Below, one piece after another: positions 34,117 through 45,560 of a stretch of DNA of 64,000 nucleotides; position 1 is the first letter of the stretch; the number at the start of each line of letters is the position of its first letter. Position numbers and translations under genes: made by a program. The stretch comes from Cryptomeria japonica (lineage: Eukaryota; Streptophyta; Pinopsida; Cupressales; Cupressaceae): positions 482,083,900-482,147,899 of the forward strand of contig NC_081406.1 of assembly GCF_030272615.1 (NCBI RefSeq), given 5' to 3'. The notes under the pieces were generated by a model, which saw only the letters and a program-made list of their open reading frames with translations, was not told the DNA's origin and did not search any database.

Positions 34117-36006
34117 CTAACATGTCTCCTCAAAACATAAAGAGACCTCCTCCAACTGCTGTACATAAGTATCCACAATCATGTCAACCTCGAAAGAATG
34201 ATCATGTAGAGAATGAACAAGAGGGTCAGAGTGTGCCCTCACTACAATCGAAGAAGGATCACCTTCATCAAAGAGAAGATGAATGTCATCAATGATGTCT
34301 CCCAAATCTGCAATGTAGGATTCCACAAACAAACCTGCAATATCTGTCAAGTAATCATCCCATGAATCTGAAGCTGGAAGACAATGAATATCCTGCTGCA
34401 CTGAATCACATGAAGGCAAAACTATCACACTCTCTGCATCATCAAGTGCAATAGGTGATGTGATATCAATATGAGGAGATGAAATACAAGGCTCAAGAAT
34501 GGGGTCACATGTGAGAATCCCCATGTTCAAGTGCCCAAAGTTCTCCTCAAAATCTGAACCATCATAAGAAGTGTGATCATCATGTGTAGAATCATCAAAT
34601 GTGAAATCATCATCATCAACAAAATCTGAAAAGGAGTATAACCGAGATGCATGATCAACCACCCTAGTCGCAATGATAGCTCTAGTCTCCAAGTCTCTAA
34701 TGAAAACTGAGTCAGGTGTGAACTCCACAACTCTCTTAGTTGCGCCATGTGTGATTTGATAGATAGAAAGGAGATTGTTTGTCAAGTGGGGTACACACAA
34801 CACATCATTGAAGGAGTTATCCCCAATGTCAATAGATCCTTTCCCAATCACATCCATGTATGTATGATTGCCCATCAAAATTTGTGGCATGGTGCAAGGC
34901 TCAAATGTAGAGAACATAGACTGCAAAGATGCCATATGATGAGAAGCCCCTGAATCTAGAAACCATCTCTCTGAATTATGACTAATAGTAGCACATAGAG
35001 CTTTTCCTTTTCTTGTTCCAAAAGAGTGAGTCTTCCCACTTGTAGAAGCCATGAATGCTTTCCCTTTTCCTTTTGAATGTGAGGAAGTGGAAGTTGATGA
35101 ATCATCCTTCTTGTAGACTTTAGGCAAATCAATGTTATGCTTTTTGATGATATGTGTAAGCTCATCAATCTTCTTAGAATGGCAACGATGCTCCTCATGA
35201 CCAATCTTTTTACAATAAGCACAAGTAGGTATCTCCCTCTTTGTTGAATTATCTCTCTTGGAAGAGGATGAATCTCCTTGTTGTGTAGAAGATGGTGCTT
35301 TTTCTTTAGGCTTTGATTGCCATTTCTTCTTGTTTGAGTTGTCCTTTCCTTGATTTCCTTTGTTCCCTTGATTTGCCACTAATGCTTGAGACTTAGAAGC
35401 CTTAAGAATGCCCATGCTTATCAACTTAGTTTGTTCCATCATCAACATTTCATTGAAACCATCAAATGTAGGCATTGTGTAGCTTGAACCCATTGTCATC
35501 CTATGAGTTTGGAAACTAGAAACAAATGTTGCATATTCTTGTGGAAGCTTGCCTATCAAGTTGAATATCAATTGAGTATCCTTCTTATCAATGCCACAAT
35601 CTTTGAGTTGTGCCCTCAACTCATTTGCCTTAGTGACATAATCTTGTATAGTATCAAAGTTCTTGGGATCTAACATGGTGAGATCACTATCAATTTGATA
35701 TCCGCTAATCTCATCAACTTGACCATACAAGTCTTGAAACTTTTGCCAAGCATCCTTGATTAGAGTACATTTCTCAATATGAAAAATGAGATCCTTTGAT
35801 ACATACTTTCTTAAGGTACCAATTTCCATGATATTTTTAGTGAGCCAATCCAAGTGACCAAATGGATCAACCTTAGGATCAGCAGGAGCAACAATAGTTC
35901 CATCAATGTAATGAGTGAGTCCTTTTTCCATAAGTTTACTCCATGCATCAATTTTCCAAGTAGCATGATTATGAGGAGTTAAGAGAGGAAACTTAGAAGA
36001 ACCCAT
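34117..36006 (-). CDS. gag: Intact gag-protease protein of element F
   Basis: An uninterrupted minus-strand frame. I choose the start MGSSKFPLL at 36006 over the ATG ten codons upstream because gag proteins of this type begin so; this gives 629 codons. Domains run from a copia-type capsid (KIDAWSKLMEKGL, then LTMLDPKNFDTIQDYV) to a Lys/Gln/Ser-rich linker and a CCHC knuckle (CAYCKKIGHEEHRC). The protease has the active site DSGASHHM. After protease comes an acidic, Asp-rich C-terminus of about 200 residues where integrase would normally begin. A gag able to form particles without pol could use a related element's enzymes. Confidence 0.9.
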   Translation of the reverse strand: MGSSKFPLLTPHNHATWKIDAWSKLMEKGLTHYIDGTIVAPADPKVDPFGHLDWLTKNIMEIGTLRKYVSKDLIFHIEKCTLIKDAWQKFQDLYGQVDEISGYQIDSDLTMLDPKNFDTIQDYVTKANELRAQLKDCGIDKKDTQLIFNLIGKLPQEYATFVSSFQTHRMTMGSSYTMPTFDGFNEMLMMEQTKLISMGILKASKSQALVANQGNKGNQGKDNSNKKKWQSKPKEKAPSSTQQGDSSSSKRDNSTKREIPTCAYCKKIGHEEHRCHSKKIDELTHIIKKHNIDLPKVYKKDDSSTSTSSHSKGKGKAFMASTSGKTHSFGTRKGKALCATISHNSERWFLDSGASHHMASLQSMFSTFEPCTMPQILMGNHTYMDVIGKGSIDIGDNSFNDVLCVPHLTNNLLSIYQITHGATKRVVEFTPDSVFIRDLETRAIIATRVVDHASRLYSFSDFVDDDDFTFDDSTHDDHTSYDGSDFEENFGHLNMGILTCDPILEPCISSPHIDITSPIALDDAESVIVLPSCDSVQQDIHCLPASDSWDDYLTDIAGLFVESYIADLGDIIDDIHLLFDEGDPSSIVVRAHSDPLVHSLHDHSFEVDMIVDTYVQQLEEVSLCFEETC

Positions 36007-36036
36007 AGCAGAAAAAAGGAAGCAACACAAGAGCAC

Positions 36037-37540
36037 AAAAGCACAAGAGACACCCCCCCAAATTCACTCAATCAAAGTACCCCCCCAAAAATGATGATTT
36101 TGGCACTTTATATGTAGTGCGTGTACAATAGGCCACTTGTAAACAATGGCAAGGTGGACTTCTGATTTTGTTTTACAACTGCCCCAATAGGCTAAGAACT
36201 ACAAAGAAAAAGATCAAAAGATAGATCTATGCAATACAATTGCCAAATTGGCCAAATAAGACCATATGATGAAAGTACAATTTCTACCCACAATTGCTGC
36301 AAACTGATAGCATATTCTAAGAGTAGACAAAAAATAACGCACTTTCAAAAAAAATGGCACCTGAAAAGGAGTTCGTATGAGCCCGAAAGGAGACTTGGAA
36401 GTTGCAGAAATGGGGATTGGACAGGTATAGTCACCAAAAACTGAGAATTCTAAAAAATATGTCCATCAAAATCAGAAAATAATTCCACCACGTGAAAGTA
36501 CATGAAATTCTAGCCCATTTCAAAAAAAAATTCACCCAAAAAGGAGCAAAAATGAGCAAGTTATGGCCATTTGAAGTTGAACTGCAAAATCAAAAAGCTC
36601 AATGAGAGGGGCCTGCAAAATTTTGAAAAATGATGACGTCAGCAAGATGTGGGGTTAAATTTGATGGCTGTATGACTGTCATGAAAACTTCACCTCCCTG
36701 CTAACTGGGCATCCATACAGTACGGACTGGCTGATGTGGCAGATGACTGTGTAGGCCGTACGGATGACGTGGCGCGGTGACTGTGTGTACGAAGGTCAAC
36801 CGCAGGCCAGTGGCCGCCTGCCACGTGGCGAACACGGGTCCCACCAAGTTTAAAGTCTTTTGGGAGCTGCAGGTCGGCGGGAGGCTCTGAGTTGGAGGGC
36901 AGTGGTGTCGGCGCTGGTAGAAGGGAGTCCGGGGGTCAGCAGTGTCTTCCGGCGACGGAGAGCTGGGCCGGAGCAGCAGCAAACCCTGGACGATGGGAAC
37001 TGTGAGCACAACGGCAGGCTGGGCACAGCGACCGAAGCAGGTATAGGACGTGGTTGCCGAGGGGTCGGAAGAGATGGCACGGTCGCCGATGAAGAGTACG
37101 GCAGTGACGTGAGGAGTACAGGCCCTGCAGACAATTAACACTGCGGTACAGGGGTCACGGGATTGGGGGGGTCTGCGGACCCCCAAAAAATTGATTTTTT
37201 TTTTTTTTTTTAATTTTTTTGATAAATTTTTCCGAAATTTTTTTTTTTCAATTTTTTTTTTTTTTCAATTTTTTTGATGAAAAATTTTCGAATTTTTTTT
37301 ATTTTTATTTTCGAAAAATATAAATTTTTTTTGAAATTCGTATAATAATAACAAAATTGGCGAAAAAAATTTTTCTCACCAAAATAGGCCGACTTTATAA
37401 CCAAAATTCATGGAAACGACCTTCTGGACGCAATGGCGAGGTCGGATCTGGTCTAGGACGCCTCCAAAAGATGCTGCTCCTTAGATCTACCTCTTGATGT
37501 CGCAATAATGCCTCTTCAAGACGAATCAATGAAGCCCCAA
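36037..37540 (-). other. 5' leader of element F with GC-rich island and T-rich tract
   Basis: Read on the minus strand, the leader passes from the PBS through a plus-strand T-rich block (about 37190-37345), then a strikingly GC-rich block (about 36690-37170), then AT-rich DNA to gag. The GC-rich block yields open frames on both strands that do not resemble known proteins. It may be a structured packaging region or captured host DNA. Confidence 0.6.
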
Positions 37541-37554
37541 TGGCTCTGATACCA
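37541..37554 (-). promoter_or_regulatory. Primer-binding site of element F
   Basis: The minus strand reads TGGTATCAGAGCCA directly next to the right LTR, the initiator-Met tRNA complement. It fixes the minus orientation. Confidence 0.9.
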
Positions 37555-38006
37555 TGTGAAATTTTGCCAAGATCAAGAGCTCAATGAAATGTACAAAATA
37601 GAGACACAATATAGGACAAGAATAAACTATATTCTCATCAATAGAAAATGATCAATAATATCAAAATTACATACAATGTAGATGAGCTTGCTTATATAGG
37701 CAAGGCTAGGGATATGTGAGCACACAAACATGACATGTGGCTCAATAAGAAACAAGGGTAGGTAGGAAATAGGTGTGGGTAGGTAGGAGAAATAATATAA
37801 TAGTCCACATGAGGTGGATCACCCACTGAATGTGGAGTGTAACAACAAGATCAACACCATAAAAGGTGGAATTTCTCCTACACACACTATCCCAATGTGG
37901 CACAAACACCCAAGTGTCTCATACCCAAACTACTATGAAATGCATTTCCTAAGTAAACTTAAGTAAGTGTAATAATATCCAAGATGAATAATTATTTACA
38001 CCAACA
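37555..38006 (-). repeat. 5' LTR of element F (right)
   Basis: 452 bp, the partner of 33054-33505. The CATAA duplication and the resumed pol frame of element C follow. Confidence 0.92.
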
Positions 38007-39150
38007 CATAAGGAAATTTTGTTAAAAGCTCTAATAGAAACAATAGTTTCAAAAGACCTAGATGTAGATCAGTTCCAAAACATAGTGGGACACCTTATAG
38101 CCCCTCATTGCTTATCATTTTTGAAAATGATGATGCATCCTTGCAACATCCTCACAATCCTCCCTTACATGTTGAAGTCACTATTCACAAAAATCATGTC
38201 AAACACGTACTCATAGATGGTGGAGTTGGCTTAAACATTTGTGCATTAAGTTTAATAAAGGCTTTGGGATATTCAAAAAATGCAGTAGATACAAAGAAGA
38301 AAATAAACATTAAGGCTTATGATGAAGAAGACCGTTCTTCTAAAGGAACTATGGTGTTACCAATCAAAATAGGACCTATGGAAAGGAATACATTATGCTA
38401 GGTTTTAGATTTGAATCTCTCTTATAACATTCTTCTGGGAAGACCATGGATTCACAACATGCAAGCAGTTCCTTTTACATATCACCAATGTGTAAATTTT
38501 TCTCATGAGGGACAAGAAGTCACTATAATTGCAGACTCCAACCAATATTGCAATAATCTGAAGCCAATGCAAGATACAAGAGTTCCACATAACAAAGAAT
38601 CAGTATATCCTACCAAAGAAATTCAAGAAAAGTTATGGGAAACCTTCGAGAAAAAGCTCAAATTAAATGATGAAGGAATGGGAAAATATTCCTTACATAA
38701 CTTGCCACTTTTACCTAAATCATATGGAAATCCTACAAATGTTCAACCAAGGATCTTAGAAAAATCAAAAGAAATGTTTAATGGAGCATTTGTTAGAGCT
38801 AGAACACTTGCAGAAGAAACTAAAGACAAGAACATTCTTGGTTGGTTGTACAAAGATGAAAATGAAACTATAGAAATAGCTGTAGAAGTCAATATTCCTA
38901 TAGAGCAATATGGAAATGGTTATACGATCATACAAAAAATGGGATATGAAGGAAAAGGACCAATTGGTAAGCGACAAGATGATATTTCAGAACCTATTTT
39001 TCCTCACTCACAATCTAAAGAAGATAAATCAAGACTTGGATATCCAAAATCAAATCAAAAGCAACATAATTATCAACAGCCAAAGTGGAGAAAGAAATTA
39101 GTCCCTAAAGAAGAACCATGGCAAGAAAAGATACACCAAGCAGCATAAAT
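38007..39150 (+). pseudogene. pol: Protease and G-patch-like region of element C
   Basis: Starts with EILLKALIETIVSKDLDVDQF, then after a frame shift near 38110 the protease core VLIDGGVGLNICALSLIKAL near 38205-38265 (D-G-G where D-S/T-G is usual). LSYNILLGRPWIHNMQAVPF follows near 38417-38470. The frame 38411-39148 is open and contains GYTIIQKMGYEGKGPIGK near 38919-38972 with a later RLGY. This is the glycine pattern of a G-patch domain, an RNA-binding or helicase-partner motif also known from some retroviral proteases. One stop at 38399 separates the two parts. Confidence 0.75.
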
Positions 39151-39414
39151 AGTAGCCAATAAGCAAAAACAAGAAGAATATGAGAAACAGCAGGAAGAAC
39201 TGAAAATCAAAAGAGAAGAATAATCTTGTAAACAAGTTCAAGGAATATGAGCAAGTGCTAAATCTGAGCAAGATATTCTAGAAGAAGTGAAAGAAGAGAT
39301 GGCTGAAATCAAAGAGCTATTTGCACCATACAATATTCTTGTATGGTATATGTTGGCAATTGACACTCTATTGAAATAAAACAAGGAAAAAGACCTAGTG
39401 CTGAAAACCATTTC

Positions 39415-40780
39415 ATGGAAACACTAGATCAATCAAAAGGAAAAATAAAGGATGTATATGATGGTGAAAACCTCTTTCAGGTACCAGAAGATGGAAAGTT
39501 TGACATCCTCCCTGCATATTTTCAGGAGAGATCTACTATTATAATAGAACCAATAGAAGCAATAAACATTGGCACACCAAAGGATCCCAAGATATTTCAT
39601 CCTGATGCATCATTATCAGATGAAGAGAGGAAAGAATACATAGAATTCTTCGGAAAAAGACAAATAAATTTTGCTTGGTCCTATGTAGACATGCCAGGAC
39701 TTAATCCAAACCTTATCATGCATCATCTCAATGTGGATCTAAAAGCAAAACCAGTTAAACAAAAGCTAAGGAAGATACATCCACACATCACTCTCCTTGT
39801 AAAAGTTGAGCTAAAGAAACTAATGGATGTGGGTTTCATAAGACCTGTTGCCTATCTAGAATGGGTTTCAAGCATTGTGCCAGTGTCAAAGCCAGATAAA
39901 AGAAGAAGAGTCTGTACTGATTTCAGAGATTTGAACAAGGCATGTCCGAAAGATGATTTCCCACTACCTAACAATTATATAATTGTGGACTTATCAGAAG
40001 GACATGAGATGTTTTCATTAATGGATGGATTCTTAGGATACAATCAAATATGAATTGCCCCTGAAGATCAAGAAAAGACAACATTCACCTGTGCATGGAG
40101 TACTTATTGCTGGAATGTTATGCCATTTGGGCTTAAGAATGTAGGAGAAACTTATCAAAGAGCTATGACAATAATTTTTCATGATATGATGCATACATTT
40201 ATGGAAGATTATGTAGATGATTTACTTGCAAAATCTCATACAAGAAAAGAACATCCGAACATCTTGGGCAAGATCTTTGATAGGCTTGAAAGATATCAGT
40301 TAAGATTAAATCCAAAGAAATGTGCATTTGGAGTAACCTCTGGAAAACTTCTTGGGTACATTATATCAGCTCATGGAATTGAAGTAGATCCAGAAAAGGT
40401 CAAATCTATCATGGAAATGGAGTCACCTAGGAACATAAGTCAATTGCATTCTTTACAAGGAAGATTGCAATCAATCAGAAGATTTATCTCTCAATTAGTA
40501 GATAGATATCATCCATTCATTCATATTTTACATAAGAATGTTCAATTACAATGGGATTAGAAATGTGAAGAGGATTTTATGCAAATCAAAGAATATCTCA
40601 TGAATCCTCCAGTAATTGTATCACTAATCAAAGGGAAACCATTGTTACTTTATATCTCAGCGACAAATGTATCATTAGGAGCTCTTTTAGCACAACATGA
40701 TGAAGAACTAGGTAAAGAAAGAGTAGTCTATTACATCAATAGATACTTGTCAGCTATGAATTAAACTATAAATCAGTAGA
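39415..40780 (+). pseudogene. pol: Reverse transcriptase and first RNase H of element C
   Basis: RT motifs: VPVSKPDKRRRVCTDFRDLN near 39878-39937, LMDGFLGYNQI at 40021-40053, MPFGLKNVGETYQRAM at 40120-40167 and the catalytic YVDDLLAKS near 40210-40236. A TGA follows the LGYNQI block at 40051. The connection domain is followed by the RNase H start LLYISATNVSLGALLAQHD near 40648-40704, where Ser-Ala-Thr replaces the usual acidic Asp. Stops at 40558 and 40762 disable it. Confidence 0.88.
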
Positions 40781-41074
40781 GAAGACATGCCTACCAGTTG
40801 TATTTGCAACTCAAAAACTGTGACATTATATGCTGACTCGTTATGTGAAACTAATAGCAAAAATAGATCCACTAAAGTATTTGTTGAACAAGTCAACTTT
40901 GACAGGCAGACTGGCAAAATCGGTTATGGCACTAAGTGAGTTTTATATAGAATATGTTGATCGAAAAGCTATCATAGGATAGGTCATTGTTGATCAACTA
41001 GTTGAAACACCTTTACAAGATGACATACCATTGCACATTGAATTTCCTGATGCGGACATTCTGACAATAAGTAC

Positions 41075-41470
41075 AAAATTTTAGGAGTTGTACTTTGATG
41101 GTTCTTATACACAATGTGGATCAAGTGCGGGAATTTTGTTCATCACACCTCAGAGACACACAATTCCAAAATCATATAGATTGTGGTTTCCATGCACAAA
41201 TAATACTGTAGTATGAAGCATTGACTATTGGGCTCAAAATGGCTATTGAATGGATAATAAAGGAATTATTGTCTATGGTGATTCACAACTTATCATCAAC
41301 CAAATAAATTATGATTATCAAACTAAGGATAACAAGCTCATGCCCTACAAATAGTTGGTAGAAGAGTTTAAAGAAGACTTTGAAGAAGTATCATTCACTC
41401 AGATTCCAAGAAATGAGAATAAAGCAGCAGATGCAATGACTACAATAGCATCTCTCTTGTAGAATCAATA
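41075..41470 (+). pseudogene. pol: Second RNase H domain of element C
   Basis: Reads ELYFDGSYTQCGSSAGILFI near 41089-41148, then CTNNTV, and after a shift EALTIGLKMAIE, VYGDSQLIINQIN and RNENKAADAMTTIASLL near 41411-41460. The order DGS..G.SAG, TNN..EAL, GDSQL, and NK.AD matches the extra, archaeal-like RNase H found in Tat-lineage elements, placed between RNase H 1 and integrase. Stops and one shift make it a relic. Confidence 0.8.
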
Positions 41471-41711
41471 GTGTTACGAATCCCCGGTGGAAGATATCTT
41501 AACCCCTACCATTCAATCCTAGCATACCTACAATATTTTCCATATATCGGGAACCAGTCAATCCTTATACGACCAAACTTATCAATACTTAAAAGAGAAT
41601 ATCCTTCCTCCTAATCTATCCCACAATCAAAGAAGAAATTTTATCCATCAATCATCCCACTATACTATTATTGTTGATACCTTATATAGGCAAGGTCTAG
41701 ATAGCACTTTA

Positions 41712-42827
41712 TTGAGATCTCTTGAACAAGAAGAATCTGAGAAAGTTCTTAACGAAGTTCACGCAGGTATTTGTGGCACATACTCAAGTGGATTAACACT
41801 GGCTAATAAACTTCTTTGTATGGGTTACTATTGGCCTACTATGGAGAGAGATTCATTCACATATGCCAATAAATACAAACAATGCCAAATCCATGGGAAT
41901 CGCATCCACGCACCAGCACAAGAATTGCATCCTATGGAAGGATCATGGCCATTTTGTCAATGGGGACTTGATTTGGTAGGTAAGATAAATCCTTCATCTT
42001 CTAATGGACATAAGTTCATTCTGACTGCTATTGAATATTTCACTAAATGGATTGAAGCAGTACCTTTTACAAAAGTGACAAGAAAACAAATATCATCATT
42101 CATCTTGAATTATATAATCTATCACTATGGAGTTCCTATGACCATTATCACTGATAATGGATGACCATTTAAGAATCAAGATTTGAAGGAACTATGTGAA
42201 CAATTCTATATCCAACATAGGTTTTCTACACCATATTATCCATAGGGAAATGGTCAAGCTGAGGCATCAAATAAGACTATCTTGAAAATCCTGAAGAAAA
42301 CAGTCAATGAAGCTGGAAAAGACTGGCACATTTAGCTAAATCCTGCTCTTTGGGCATACCAAACCTGCATCCACACACCAATGGGGGCAACTCCATATTG
42401 TTTATTCTATAAATCAGAAGCCATATTACCAATAGAAGTAGAGATACCTTCTCTACAAGTTTCCTTGAAAGGTCTTATACCAGAAGAAGAAGAACGAGTC
42501 TCTAGACTTCAAGAACTTGAGTTTTTTCAAGAATGTTGCCAAAATACAATAGATCATTTGAAGGCATATCAACAGAGAATGGAAATAAGTTATAATCACA
42601 AAGTCAAGCCACACATTTTTTATATTGGAGATATAGTTCTAAGGGAGAATCCAAGAAATCAACAAGATCGAGAAAAGAAGGGTAAATTTGAAACAATTTG
42701 GTTAGGTCCTTTTGTCATAGTAGTAGCATATCGCTCAGGAGCATACAAGTTATCTACTTGTGAAGGTGATTGGTTTGATGAACCTATCAATTCCATCCAT
42801 CTCAAGAAATTTATGCTTGACATATAA
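41712..42827 (+). pseudogene. pol: Integrase of element C
   Basis: N-terminal zinc-binding region with VHAGICGTYSSGLTLANKLL and YYWPTMERD. The DDE core has LDLVGKI near 41968, ITDNG at 42150-42164 and GQAEASNKTILK near 42253-42288. The C-terminus has a GPY/F-like LGPFVIVVAYRSGAYKLS near 42703-42756 and ends FMLDI at 42827. Stops at 42162, 42243 and 42334 break it. Confidence 0.87.
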
Positions 42828-43558
42828 AGTCCCAGAAAAAATCAATAAAAAGCATATAAAGTCCTGAAGAAATTAGTAAAAATCAGAAAAGCAGAAAATC
42901 CCTAAATGGCATAAAAATGGAAGAAGACAAAAAAAAATCAAAATATGGAAAAAATGCAATAAATTTAGATAGTGAAAACTTGGTAAATAGACGTTATCTA
43001 AAAAGTGAGCTCTTCCATGTATGGGATCACTTCGCGTACCTATCTACTCCATCCTAATCGCATCTATCGCTTCCATCTGTCCTATCTCATACATTTCATC
43101 CTTTGCATCCATTTCTTTGAAACATTTAACAAGAAATATGAAGCTTACCAACAATTATCAATCTTTGACATACTTGTCATAGTCATTGTCTTAGACTTTA
43201 TCACAATAAATCAATCTGCAATTATATCCTACCATGATTTGGATCTTGATCAATTCATACATCCATAATAAAGTTTTGTTTCTGGTGGGGAAAAAATCCT
43301 AAATTCCTTTTGCTAAGGTGATCTTTTGAATCTTTGAAAATCCAAAACATTCAGAAAACTTAGAAAAAACAAAAAAACACCTAGGGTTTTGAAACAGATA
43401 ATGAGCAACAAGGCAAAGAAAGAAGATCAAGGCATTTTATAACAACTGAATCATGAAACTCAGAAAACAAACAATCAACTAGCAGGTAATAAAGGATTAT
43501 CAATAATCATTCATCAAGATGATTATATCATTTAATGACCATGAGAACATGTGAATGA
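42828..43558. other. Start of the long 3' region of element C
   Basis: Noncoding in appearance, with A-rich text and a repeated phrase 'aaagtcc(c/t)gaagaaat' near 42826-42870. A 'gatcttttgaatctttgaaaatcc' block suggests simple repeats. A short open frame at 43005-43268 shows no family resemblance. Element D interrupts it. Confidence 0.45.
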
Positions 43559-43563
43559 CATAC

Positions 43564-44639
43564 CAGTTAGGACCCGGAGGCAACTAAGAGGGGGGGTGAA
43601 TCAATTGTCTAATAATTTTATCTCAAATACAACTTTAACCAAACTTGAAACATAATATCGGTAAACCAAACTAAATGTCGGTAAAAAGATTAACAGTTAA
43701 TAATAGTACCGATGAAGCTTAGTGCATGAAACAGAAAGAGAAACAATATCCAAAACACATAACACAGAGATTTGTATGTGGAAACCCTGTAAGGGGAAAA
43801 ACCACGATGGGAAACCTTACCCACAATCAGATGATACTACTTCAGATAGTATGTGTTTACAAATGGAGTCTACACATGCAGAAAGGCCAGCTTCCTAGAG
43901 CTCACTGCTCAATCACAGAATGGGAGTCACACTGACTACAAAATGGATGATTAAATCCAATGATAATGTACTCCTCAAAGTGGCATCTTCTATGCTGGAT
44001 TCAGTATCGGTTAAGCTCTGATTGTCTTCTTCAAACCTTCCTTGAATATTTAAATGATGTCTATGTGAGTAGCTCTTCTTATATTCGCATATACCGAATA
44101 TAACCTTACAATACCTTATTACATACCATACCCATACCATGTTAATCTCACAATTGAGATCTTACATATATACCAAAACCTAAGACCAAATGTGTAGGTC
44201 GTCTCACTAATAATATTACAGTAAAAATCAATTACAACAAGTCAAGATGCGATGCATCATGTCGGCTCAACAATAATATTAATTGATTAAACCATCTCCA
44301 TAACGTGTCGTCCTGATCTGGAATAGATAATACATGTCGGTCCATAACCTAGACCAATTTGCCGGTAACAACAAATATGTCAACCCGATTAGATCAATAA
44401 TAAAATCTCCAAAACCAAGAGTCCAAACTATGTCTTCGACATAACCAAGTGATCTCCAGATGATAACAAGTTATCCTCAGTGCCAATGAACAATATAACC
44501 TGTCGATGAACCAAATACTAGTGACTGTGCATAGGTCACTGAACTTGTCGATGAACATAATCAAAGATCTCTAGAAGGATAAGTGTTGATAACTATTGAC
44601 ATCAATGACAAAACCAAGAAACATATCCATAATACAACA
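43564..44639 (-). repeat. 3' LTR of element D (left)
   Basis: About 1075 bp matching 48059-49111. Plus-strand text begins AGTTAGGACCC (TG changed) and ends ATACAACA with one base lost against ATACCAACA in the right copy. Confidence 0.88.
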
Positions 44640-45003
44640 ATCTCCCCCTTTGGCATTGATGGCAACATAAGATGGAAAAACCATCTAAGTGCCAAAGCAG
44701 AAATGAAAATAAACCAAAAACCAACAATCTCCAGAATAGATCAATATCAGAAATTAAAATACAAGTGTAGAGAGTAAAAATCTCTCCCCCAATGAATGAC
44801 CTCTCCCCAAAGGATAATGTGTTTTTCCATAGATATCTCTCCCCCTTTGACATAAAATGCCAAAGTAATATAAATATCAGATACAACCAGTTCATTGAAC
44901 CAACTTATTCAACTATTCCTCCTGAGAAGTAGCTCTCCTCCATCAAAGTCGGAAAAAAGGTTTCTCTGTAAATTATGTCAGTCTGATGCCAAGCATCAAC
45001 TGT

Positions 45004-45560
45004 CTAAGTCTCTACCAGTGAGGGTATAACCCCAAGCTTCTCTCTGAGATATTCAAAGGTTTCCTTAGGCAAAGGCTTAGTAAAAATGTTTGCAATCTTC
45101 TCTTTAGTATTCACATAAACCAATTTCACTTCTTTTGCTTCAACATTCTCTTTTAGAAAATTGTATTTGATAGAAACATGTTTAGTTTTAGAGTGAAATA
45201 TTGGATTCTTAGATATATCAATTGCTGCTGAATTATCACAATAGATGATTATAGGTTCTTTGAATTTTACCTTTATGTCCTTCAACATTTTGTTAATCCA
45301 TAATACCTGAGTACAATTAGTTGCTGCTGCAACATATTCTGATTTTGTTGTTGATAATGACGTACAACTTTGTTTCTTGCTCAACCATGAAATCAATCTG
45401 CTACCAAGAAAGAATGCCCAACCAGTGGTGCTCTTTCTGCCATCTACATATCCTGCCCAATTAGCATCGATGTATGCACATAAATCAAAATTTTCATCTT
45501 AAGGATACCATAAACCAAGATTTGTCACTGTGGAATTCTCTGATGATACCGGTACGACTG
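45004..45560 (-). pseudogene. pol: RNase H of element D, joined directly to integrase tail
   Basis: On the minus strand the text LCAYIDANWAGYVDGRKSTT, then SWLSKKQSCTSLSTTKSEYV, IIYCDNSAAIDISKNPIFHS and IFTKPLPKETF mark a copia RNase H to its end at 45004. A stop (YP*DENFD) lies near 45500. Immediately upstream is the variable linker that normally follows integrase, with no RT in between. Confidence 0.85.

Larger units (their letters stand above)
33054..38006 (-). mobile_element. Element F: young pol-less Ty1/copia-type retrotransposon
   Basis: 4953 bp with two LTRs of identical length (452 bp) that differ at only about a dozen positions, PBS, PPT and exact 5-bp duplication. It is read on the minus strand. 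It encodes one intact gag-protease protein but no integrase, RT or RNase H, so it needs enzymes from another element. An intact frame with near-identical LTRs makes it the best candidate here for recent or continuing mobility. Confidence 0.9.

Noticed and set aside
36701-37186. GC-rich 161-codon minus-strand frame as a real gene
   Set aside because: High GC content removes stops on both strands, giving overlapping frames. No motif, and the position is in the leader of element F.
43005-43268. Possible membrane-protein-like frame after integrase of element C
   Set aside because: Short and AT-driven hydrophobic composition, no start context or homologue recognised. It lies in the noncoding 3' region.
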